Shown one piece after another: positions 1 to 4,610 of a stretch of DNA of 5,102 nucleotides. The notes under the pieces were generated by a model. That model saw only the letters and a list, made by a program, of their open reading frames with translations. It made no database searches and was not told where the DNA came from. Origin of the DNA: Pleomorphochaeta sp964545735 (GTDB lineage: Bacteria; Spirochaetota; Spirochaetia; Sphaerochaetales; Sphaerochaetaceae); NCBI GenBank assembly GCA_964545735.1, contig CAZJGS010000162.1:1-5102 (forward strand), given 5' to 3'. A program made the translations under genes and the position numbers. How positions within the stretch are numbered: position 1 is the first letter of the stretch; each line of letters starts with the position of its first letter.

Positions 1-650
1 AGCTAGGACCTTGGGCATCACCTGATGAAAAAGGCTACGGAGTTGGTCCTCAATTTTCTGAATATATAGTATTTCAATATGGTATTATTGTTGATCCTGA
101 TACAGGAAAACGTTTTGTAAATGAACTTGCCGATCGGAAAATTCTCTCCGATCAACTGCTTTCTATTGGTCATCCATGCATAGGAATTGCTGATTCAAAA
201 GCAGTAAAAGAGTCTGGCTGGAGTATCGATGCAGGTATAAAGAAAAAAGTAGTCAAAGAGTTTGATACCCTTACAGAACTCGCAAGTTTCTACAAAATAC
301 CTCTTAAAGATCTTGAAACCACTCTTAATAATTTTAATGAAAATTTCTCAGAAGGTGTGGATAAATATTTTGGAAAACCTCTGATTGAAAACTCCTCTCC
401 AATTGCTAGTTCCCCATATTATGCAATGAGGTTATGGCCCAAGGTTCATTTTACTATGGGCGGAATAAGAATAGACTCGAAGGCACGAGTAATTGATATA
501 GATGGAAATGCTATAGAGAACTTGTACGCAGCAGGAGAGGTAACAGGTGGAGTACATGGAGCGTCCAGGTTGGGTAGTTGTGCTATCACTGAGTGCTTGG
601 TATTTGGAAGAATTGCCGGTAAAAATATAGTGAATAGTTTTAAAGCTTAG
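1..650 (+). CDS. Fumarate-reductase/flavocytochrome-c family FAD-dependent reductase, C-terminal part (5' end off window)
   Basis: The frame is open from base 3 to the TAG at 648-650, giving 215 residues with no start, so the gene enters from the left edge. An internal GTG at 357 is not the start, because homology continues upstream of it. Family motifs seen: GKRFVNELADRK (residues 35-46), whose Arg45 lines up with the proton-donating Arg of soluble fumarate reductases; VHFTMGG (148-154), with the substrate-binding His149; AAGEVTGGVHGASRLG (176-191), the FAD-contacting C-terminal motif with substrate Arg189. The N-terminal Rossmann FAD-binding segment is outside the window. Family members reduce fumarate or related unsaturated carboxylates (urocanate, methacrylate, cinnamate types) using FAD and an electron donor. 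The substrate cannot be told from this fragment. Family assignment is secure; the exact reaction is not. Confidence 0.9.
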   Translation, partial: LGPWASPDEKGYGVGPQFSEYIVFQYGIIVDPDTGKRFVNELADRKILSDQLLSIGHPCIGIADSKAVKESGWSIDAGIKKKVVKEFDTLTELASFYKIPLKDLETTLNNFNENFSEGVDKYFGKPLIENSSPIASSPYYAMRLWPKVHFTMGGIRIDSKARVIDIDGNAIENLYAAGEVTGGVHGASRLGSCAITECLVFGRIAGKNIVNSFKA

Positions 651-695
651 AAGTTTTCCTAATCTCTAATTAGGCCACTAAATAAAACTTTTACT
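651..695 (+). terminator. Probable terminator hairpin after the flavoprotein gene
   Basis: Directly after the TAG stop there is a two-tier inverted repeat. The inner stem CCTAAT (658-663) pairs with ATTAGG (669-674) around a 5-nt loop. The outer stem AAGTTTT (651-657) pairs with AAAACTT (684-690), with a 9-nt bulge on the 3' side, and is followed by a short T-rich stretch. The position suits a terminator, and the symmetry would also work for transcripts arriving from the convergent - strand. The stem is AT-rich and bulged and the U-tract is poor, so confidence is moderate. Confidence 0.4.
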
Positions 696-716
696 ATTAT
701 TTGTAGAAATAGCTCC

Positions 717-745
717 AAGATAAATCTTCACCTTACCAAGGTCAA
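717..745 (-). promoter_or_regulatory. Promoter-like element with MerR-type dyad, reading toward the flavoprotein gene
   Basis: On the - strand, TTGACC (745-740) and TATCTT (722-717) are 17 nt apart. A perfect 5-bp dyad, ACCTT-ACC-AAGGT (730-742), overlaps the -35 and spacer. A dyad starting at a TTGACC -35 resembles MerR-family operators, but those usually have a 19-20 bp spacer. No start codon follows, and a transcript would run antisense into the end of the flavoprotein gene. It may be a relic of a lost gene or a chance match in AT-rich DNA. Confidence 0.25.
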
Positions 746-776
746 TGTCTCAAAAATTATAGTATTTTTGAGACAT
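745..776. repeat. Perfect 13-bp inverted repeat
   Basis: ATGTCTCAAAAAT (745-757) and its exact complement (764-776) flank a 6-nt loop. Transcribed from either strand this gives a 13-bp hairpin between the convergent genes. It lacks a clear U-tract on either side, so it is not a canonical intrinsic terminator, though it could help end - strand transcription coming from the abiEi region. It touches the -35 of the promoter-like element at 717-745. Confidence 0.6.
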
Positions 777-855
777 ATATTTATAACAATCAATTATCAT
801 TTTATTACTTTCCCAAGTAACTTTTAATAAATAAGTTATATGTGCAGTTCGACTA

Positions 856-1050
856 TTATATCCAAATGGCAAAATCTTTATACTCAAAGGTTCCACTACT
901 GTGATTGAGGTTAACTTCATTTTTCAACTGCTGAAATGCGTCCTTCATCCTATTTAGTATTTCAGGCTCTATATCCAAGCTATGATGTGCTGGAAAAACT
1001 CTCTTTACAGGAAGTTCAGCAACTCGTTTAATTGATTCTTTATTATCATA
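856..1050 (-). pseudogene. C-terminal remnant of an MBL-fold (metallo-beta-lactamase superfamily) hydrolase
   Basis: A - strand frame of 64 codons ends at the TAA at 858-856. It contains SIKRVAELPVKRVFPAHHSL, then a helix ILNRMKDAFQQLK, then SGTFEYKDFAIWI at the end. This matches the tail of small MBL-fold hydrolases: a PxHH segment carrying the last metal-ligand histidine, a helical linker, and a terminal GTFEY..FA.W. The HxHxDH zinc-binding core and all upstream parts (most of a protein of well over 200 residues) are missing. The frame reads back into the 3' end of abiEi without a start or ribosome binding site. It is therefore a broken gene, cut at a junction lying about 1030-1050. Recognition is by motif only. 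Confidence 0.75.
1005..1049 (-). pseudogene. Possible start of a lost AbiEii toxin gene (14-codon stub)
   Basis: An ATG at 1049-1047 overlaps the abiEi TGA stop (ATGA), the usual coupling in abiE operons. The frame begins MIIKN, which resembles the start of many AbiEii toxins, and closes after 14 codons at the TAA at 1007-1005. Only the first few codons could be toxin-derived, because the same DNA soon becomes MBL-hydrolase sequence in another frame. The stub is too short for proof. Confidence 0.25.
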
Positions 1051-1639
1051 AAAGAATTTCCATATAATTAGATATTTGAGATTCTAATTTTAACTGTTTT
1101 GAATATTTATATAATTTATTAATATTTCTAGAGGGTGAGGTAATATAACTTTTCATTGCTGCGTTAACAATTGAAATATCGCAATCACTATTTTTCTTAA
1201 CAATATCACACAAGGTCCTCTCAATATCATAAACTTTGATAATATTATTACAAGGTGATTTCAACTCGATTTGCCCTAGTTGATAATTATCCTTATTTAC
1301 AATCTTGGATACTACATTATTTATTTTAGCCGCGCTAATATTATATCCTTTTGGAAAAGTCATTGTGTAGCGAAGTGGTGTTCTATCTGATAAACCATGT
1401 AAGTAAAGTACAGTTCCATACGAAAAGATTCCTTTAGGATATTTATATTGTAAAATAAACATTTCGTCTTCACAAACCGAAGGTAAGACATAGACACCAC
1501 GACTCACTTTTTGTAAGATTTCTTTATTTACACACTCTGTTAAACAACGCCTAGGAATTGAAGACTCTGATACCTGTGTCGCGGTTATCATACCATTTGA
1601 TTTTTTAGCTATTTTTTCAATCTTCTCAATATAATTCAT
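1046..1639 (-). CDS. abiEi: AbiEi-family antitoxin / transcriptional repressor, orphan
   Basis: This is a 197-residue protein, the usual length for short AbiEi antitoxins. An N-terminal winged helix-turn-helix (about residues 1-53) ends in the wing segment SRGVYVLP (46-53). The second half carries LYLHGLSDRTP (78-88), SPCNNIIKVYDIERTLCDIV (128-147) and a C-terminal NYMEILL, all typical of the type IV AbiEi antitoxin family. In abiE systems AbiEi represses its own operon and counters AbiEii, a nucleotidyltransferase-like toxin whose gene normally overlaps the abiEi stop. Here no toxin gene follows, only the tail of an MBL hydrolase, so this is a solitary antitoxin. The ATG at 1639 is preceded by AGAGGAAAG 5 nt upstream. 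It may act as a stand-alone regulator or be a decaying relic. The frame is intact and looks expressed. Confidence 0.85.
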   Translation of the reverse strand: MNYIEKIEKIAKKSNGMITATQVSESSIPRRCLTECVNKEILQKVSRGVYVLPSVCEDEMFILQYKYPKGIFSYGTVLYLHGLSDRTPLRYTMTFPKGYNISAAKINNVVSKIVNKDNYQLGQIELKSPCNNIIKVYDIERTLCDIVKKNSDCDISIVNAAMKSYITSPSRNINKLYKYSKQLKLESQISNYMEILL

Positions 1640-1644
1640 TAAAT

Positions 1645-1653
1645 CTTTCCTCT
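1645..1653 (-). promoter_or_regulatory. Ribosome binding site of abiEi
   Basis: AGAGGAAAG on the - strand ends 5 nt before the ATG at 1639. It is purine-rich and supports this start over later ATGs. Confidence 0.7.
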
Positions 1654-1665
1654 ATCTGGAAAATT

Positions 1666-1754
1666 TGATAACTATACAAATATATTAAAGAAAGAAAAAA
1701 AATATACTCGTACTTTTATGATATCTATCATAATACTAGTTATCACAAAAGTAC
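1666..1754 (-). promoter_or_regulatory. Cluster of inverted repeats upstream of abiEi (candidate AbiEi operators)
   Basis: Three nested symmetries lie in the abiEi leader. (1) GTACTTTTATGATA (1710-1723) against TATCACAAAAGTAC (1741-1754): 14 bp with one mismatch. (2) A perfect 8-bp dyad TTATGATA-TC-TATCATAA (1716-1733). (3) TGATAACTA (1666-1674) against TAGTTATCA (1737-1745), exact over 9 bp. All share a TGATA half-site. AbiEi proteins are known to bind inverted repeats in their own promoter, so autorepression is the natural reading. A TATAGT (- strand, about 1676-1671) could be a -10, but no good -35 was found. Confidence 0.5.
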
Positions 1755-1834
1755 ACAAAAAACACTGTAAAATACAAACATATATATAAATTTATTGTTA
1801 TAAATAAACAAATATAATAGAATAAAGAATCACT

Positions 1835-2401
1835 TTATATAGTTAATGAACCTCGAAAACCTCTTGAGCTATAATAAGATTCTGCACCATTGTGATAGGT
1901 AAAAAAGGTATCATACCGGCAATCACAGAAAATGGCTCCCCAAAATTTTCTAATATTATCAGGAGTCTTTACCCAACTAGATGTCTTAGTATCGAAATTT
2001 CCTAATTGCTGAAGTTTTCTATATTCTTCTTCAGTTAATAGTTCAATACCCAGTTCATTCGCCATATCGATTGCACTGCTATTTGGTTTATTTTGCTTTC
2101 TTTTTTGAAGTGCTTCATTATCATAGCAAACAGTTCTTCGACCTTTTGGACTTTGCTCTGAACAATAAACAAAAGTGTATTCATCTTTATTAAGGTCATA
2201 AAAGATTACATCAGGCTCTCCACCTGTTTCTACCATCTCATATAATGTAATTAATTTTTCTTTATTCAATAATATTTTATTTTTTACATTTTCCCATTTA
2301 ATATCTACATGACGAATCATGTTTTCTCCAAATCTAGCTTTTAACAAACTGATAAATTCATTACTTTTTGTAAGTGAAAGTTGCATTTCTTCATTTATCA
2401 T
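1835..2401 (-). CDS. DUF4256 family protein, function unknown
   Basis: This is a 188-residue soluble protein with no signal peptide or membrane segment. It matches the DUF4256 family along its whole length, with TGGEPDV (59-65), SPKGRRTVCYD (84-94), a long conserved block LGNFDTKTSSWVKTP (133-147) and a C-terminal YHNGAESYYSSRGFRGS (169-185). Family members are about this length and occur as single-domain proteins in many bacteria. No biochemical role is established to my knowledge. Conserved Cys80, Cys92, Cys159 and Cys161 and several Asp/His are visible, but I will not infer a catalytic site from them. The ATG at 2401 has TTGGAGG 7 nt upstream. The gene sits alone, 121 nt behind the CDF exporter, and has its own -10 box. 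Confidence 0.88.
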   Translation of the reverse strand: MINEEMQLSLTKSNEFISLLKARFGENMIRHVDIKWENVKNKILLNKEKLITLYEMVETGGEPDVIFYDLNKDEYTFVYCSEQSPKGRRTVCYDNEALQKRKQNKPNSSAIDMANELGIELLTEEEYRKLQQLGNFDTKTSSWVKTPDNIRKFWGAIFCDCRYDTFFTYHNGAESYYSSRGFRGSLTI

Positions 2402-2408
2402 AACAAAG

Positions 2409-2446
2409 CCTCCAAGAAAAGGTATATTTTAAAACTACCTATTATA
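2409..2446 (-). promoter_or_regulatory. -10 box, dyad and ribosome binding site of the DUF4256 gene
   Basis: On the - strand a perfect TATAAT (2446-2441) is followed at once by an imperfect 21-bp dyad (2440-2420), with AGGTA/TACCT ends and a TTTTAAAA core; 8 of its 10 pairs match. The dyad lies where transcription would begin. The ribosome binding site TTGGAGG (2415-2409) comes next. No convincing -35 is seen. The dyad could be an operator or a 5'-end hairpin. Confidence 0.45.
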
Positions 2447-2522
2447 AATAATATTTAATTATTCAGTTACTAAAACTTCATTAATAGTTCTCTTCAATAA
2501 CCAACAACTAACCTTTAAATAT

Positions 2523-3449
2523 TTATTCTATGTATTTCTTATAATTTGGTTCAAGATGAAAAGTTATGATACTTCTTTTACCATAATAATTATTCAATTG
2601 TTTCTCAATTGCTTCTGAAATTGCATGTGCATCATATAATGAAATAGTTTTTTCAAACATTAAATGAGCTTCAATAGCAATATTTGGGCCTAATTTTCTA
2701 GTTCTTAAATTATGATATTTTTCAACTCCGATAGTACTATCTAATAAATTTGTTATATATTTAACATCTTTTTCATCAAGTGAAGATTCTAATAGTTCAT
2801 TTATAGCTGGTAACATAACTTCAAAAGCTACTTTAAAAATAAATACACTAACTACAATAGCTGCAATGGGGTCAAAAATTATCCATTTATCTCCTAAAAA
2901 ATATGCAATGCTTATACCGATTAGGGTTCCAACTGAAGATAATGCATCTGATCTATGATGCCAACCATTTGCAATAACCGCTGGAGAATTAATATTATGT
3001 CCCACTTTTTTTGTATAACGATATAATAGCTCTTTAAATACAATTGAAATACAAGCAGCAAACAATGCAATTATTTCTGGTTTTGGTAATATTTCATTTT
3101 TGACTACTACTTTATATACATTACTCATTCCATTTTGAAGTATATTAAATCCTGCTAATAGCAAAGCTATACCTATTATAAAGGTTGCGAAAGTTTCATA
3201 TTTTTCATGACCAAAATTATGATCTTTATCAGCAGGTTTATCTGTAAATTTAAATCCAACTAATACAACAATATCTGTAAAAAAATCAGATAAGGAATGA
3301 ATACCATCTGCGAGCATTGCATTACTTTTACCTAAAATTCCAGCTGTTATTTTAATTATTGTTAATATCGTATTTACAAAAAATCCTATTAAAGTTACTT
3401 TTTTTGCTTGATGACTCCGTTCTTTATCAGTGATTTGCTCATTTCCCAT
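2523..3449 (-). CDS. Cation diffusion facilitator (CDF) metal exporter
   Basis: An inner-membrane metal/proton antiporter of 308 residues, a normal CDF length. The N-terminal membrane domain has about six hydrophobic segments. The transport site is visible as HxxxD in TM2 (ADGIHSLSD, His51/Asp55) and HxxxD in TM5 (WHHRSD, His164/Asp168), the HD-HD type common in Zn-transporting CDFs. A His-containing loop KDHNFGHEK (75-83) follows TM2. The cytoplasmic C-terminal domain (about 215-308) has His246, His262, His276 and His299 in the usual metal-binding and dimer-forming fold. The start is placed at the ATG at 3449, where TTAGGAG sits 7 nt upstream and family homology begins. The frame stays open to an ATG at 3578, but those 43 codons lie inside the riboswitch and terminator. 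The NiCo riboswitch upstream indicates Co2+/Ni2+ (perhaps Fe2+ or Zn2+) efflux, of the kind named czcD. Confidence 0.93.
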   Translation of the reverse strand: MGNEQITDKERSHQAKKVTLIGFFVNTILTIIKITAGILGKSNAMLADGIHSLSDFFTDIVVLVGFKFTDKPADKDHNFGHEKYETFATFIIGIALLLAGFNILQNGMSNVYKVVVKNEILPKPEIIALFAACISIVFKELLYRYTKKVGHNINSPAVIANGWHHRSDALSSVGTLIGISIAYFLGDKWIIFDPIAAIVVSVFIFKVAFEVMLPAINELLESSLDEKDVKYITNLLDSTIGVEKYHNLRTRKLGPNIAIEAHLMFEKTISLYDAHAISEAIEKQLNNYYGKRSIITFHLEPNYKKYIE

Positions 3450-3456
3450 TTTTAAA

Positions 3457-3463
3457 CTCCTAA
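3457..3463 (-). promoter_or_regulatory. Ribosome binding site that fixes the CDF start
   Basis: TTAGGAG on the - strand, 7 nt before the ATG at 3449. There is no comparable site before the upstream in-frame ATG at 3578, which falls in the riboswitch P3 hairpin. Confidence 0.85.
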
Positions 3464-3511
3464 GTATTAGCTCTTTACCTTTGATTAATCTGTTTTGATG
3501 ATTTTTAGTAT

Positions 3512-3552
3512 AAAAAACACACCAATGAAACATTTCTGTCCCACAGATGTGT
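3512..3552 (-). terminator. Intrinsic terminator of the NiCo riboswitch (expression platform)
   Basis: On the - strand, ACACAUC (3552-3546) pairs with GGUGUGU (3523-3517). The stem can extend, with one mismatch and several G-U pairs, to about 13 bp around a loop containing ACAGAAAU. It runs straight into a U-tract (3517-3512). Its 5' arm is the CACAUCUG strand that also forms P4 of the aptamer and the conserved GUGGG segment. The two folds therefore exclude each other: metal-bound aptamer should give read-through, and free RNA should terminate. Confidence 0.75.
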
Positions 3553-3620
3553 ATATATTTCACTCTGCTGCTACTCATTAAGTAGCCCGGCTTATAATCA
3601 AAGATTTATTGCCTGCTCAG
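3536..3620 (-). ncRNA. NiCo (czcD) riboswitch aptamer
   Basis: In - strand order the conserved segments of this four-helix-junction metal riboswitch are present: CUGAGCAGGCAA (3620-3609), GCCGGGC (3591-3585), UGAGUAGCAGC within and after P3, and CUGUGGGACAG (3546-3536). P2 is a short AAUC/GAUU hairpin. P3 is a 6-bp hairpin GCUACU/AGUAGC (3586-3581 with 3575-3570). P4 pairs CAGAGUG with CACAUCUG, with one bulged A. P1 closes with CUG/CAG and is unusually weak beyond that. The class binds Co2+ and Ni2+ cooperatively, and Fe2+ has been reported as a further ligand; it turns on efflux genes. It sits directly upstream of a CDF exporter, as expected. Identified from memory of the consensus, not by a covariance search. 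Confidence 0.9.
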
Positions 3621-3650
3621 TTTTATTATTATTATCAATAATCTATCTTT

Positions 3651-3680
3651 AATATAAATTATAAATATTGAATTTGTCAA
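3651..3680 (-). promoter_or_regulatory. Probable sigma-A promoter of the riboswitch-CDF transcript
   Basis: A perfect TTGACA -35 (3680-3675) and TATATT -10 (3656-3651), spaced 18 bp. Transcription would begin around 3640-3645, about 25 nt before the aptamer, which suits a riboswitch leader. AT-rich surroundings offer other -10 matches, but this is the only full -35. Confidence 0.65.
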
Positions 3681-3878
3681 TATTATTATTATACTTGACC
3701 TAAATTATAAGCTATTTATATTTAACAAAAATATTAATGCAAATCCATGCTAGCAAATAAATATCATTACATTTTCTAAAGCCATATTTTTTATAATTGC
3801 TTTTAATTAAATAAGACTCTTTATTATCATATAATTACAGATTTAGGATTTTTAGTAGTAGTAAAAACAGAAAATATA
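3681..3878. other. Intergenic stretch without a gene, between the ABC operon and the metal riboswitch
   Basis: The gene-free stretch from 3450 to 3878 exceeds 400 bases. Its lower part is the riboswitch leader. This upper part is very AT-rich, with an ATT run (3681-3692). A weak all-AT hairpin TTTTTA/TAAAAA (3849-3854 with 3862-3867) lies just downstream of the ABC ATPase stop and could help terminate that operon. A direct repeat of GCAAAT lies at 3739-3744 and 3753-3758. No open frame of credible length or ribosome binding site was seen on either strand. Confidence 0.5.
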
Positions 3879-4598
3879 TTACCACATTAAAATCTTATCT
3901 AAAAAGGACTGAAGCATAACTGTTTTTGGTTTTAGAAAGATGTCTTTGCTATATCCAACTTCAAGTAAAGCAGCTCCCTCACCTTCATTTAGTGGAGCCA
4001 GGTAAGCAGTTTTTTCACAGGCTCTGCGTGCAAAGCCCATCTCATGAGTAACAATTATAAAATTCAAACCTTCTGCTTTTAATTCATTTATCATATCAAG
4101 CACCTCGACAGTATATTCAGGATCCAGGGCTGAGGTTGGTTCATCAAGGAATAAGAGTTCTGGACGTGATGCTACAGCTCTTGCTATTGCTATTCTCTGT
4201 ATCTGTCCACCAGAAAGAGCGAAGGGTCTCTTATGAGAATCTTGAAGCAATCCAAATCGATCTAAAAGCTCTTCAGCACGATTTTGAGCTTCCAAATGAG
4301 TGAATCCATAAACTTTTTCCAAGGGAATTGTTATATTCTGAAGTCCCGTCCAATGCTTAAAAAGTCCATTCTGCTGAAAAACAAACCCCGTATGAGTATT
4401 TTCAATTGAAAAATCTCCTTGGGTTGGCTTAATTAAACCTGCTAATATTCTAAGAAGAGTAGATTTCCCTCCACCAGAGGGCCCAATGAGTGCTAATGTT
4501 GTTATTTCATCATCAAAATTGACATTTGAAAGAACTGGTTTACTATTTCCATCTGGAGAAATAAAGCTGTGTGATAAGTTGTTTATTTTAATTTTCAT
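3879..4598 (-). CDS. ABC transporter ATP-binding protein, polar amino acid uptake type
   Basis: A 239-residue ATPase that would power import through the permease encoded just upstream. All nucleotide-binding motifs are present: Walker A GPSGGGKST (39-47), Q-loop FVFQQN (72-77), signature LSGGQ (128-132), Walker B LLFLDEP (148-154) with catalytic Glu153, D-loop SALD (156-159) and switch His185 in VTHEM. Overall layout and length match the GlnQ/HisP group. The ATG at 4598 lies 12 nt behind the permease stop, and the AGGA of its ribosome binding site overlaps that stop, so translation is probably coupled. The substrate (polar amino acid or relative) is inferred from the permease family. No substrate-binding protein is in the window; it may lie to the right. 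Confidence 0.92.
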   Translation of the reverse strand: MKIKINNLSHSFISPDGNSKPVLSNVNFDDEITTLALIGPSGGGKSTLLRILAGLIKPTQGDFSIENTHTGFVFQQNGLFKHWTGLQNITIPLEKVYGFTHLEAQNRAEELLDRFGLLQDSHKRPFALSGGQIQRIAIARAVASRPELLFLDEPTSALDPEYTVEVLDMINELKAEGLNFIIVTHEMGFARRACEKTAYLAPLNEGEGAALLEVGYSKDIFLKPKTVMLQSFLDKILMW

Positions 4599-4610
4599 AT
4601 TTGGAATATC

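Noticed and set aside
357..650. GTG-initiated 97-residue gene on the + strand
   Set aside because: The frame is open and homologous to the same flavoprotein back to base 3, so it is an internal codon of a gene cut by the window edge.
745..776. 13-bp inverted repeat as insertion-sequence ends
   Set aside because: The arms are 6 nt apart, so nothing lies between them, and no transposase or target duplication is seen.
3622..3692. ATT/ATA trinucleotide runs as a CRISPR or tandem-repeat locus
   Set aside because: Only short simple-sequence runs of a few units, with no spacer pattern.
3695..3722. + strand TTGACC-16-TATATT promoter
   Set aside because: No + strand gene follows, and such matches are expected by chance in this AT-rich spacer.
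3781..3812. Hairpin AAAGC/GCTTT in the ABC-CDF spacer
   Set aside because: Five base pairs around a long loop, no U-tract; indistinguishable from chance.
3849..3867. Terminator of the ABC operon at the TTTTTA/TAAAAA hairpin
   Set aside because: The stem is AT only, 6 bp, with no U-tract beyond its own arm; too weak for a separate feature and noted only within the intergenic entry.
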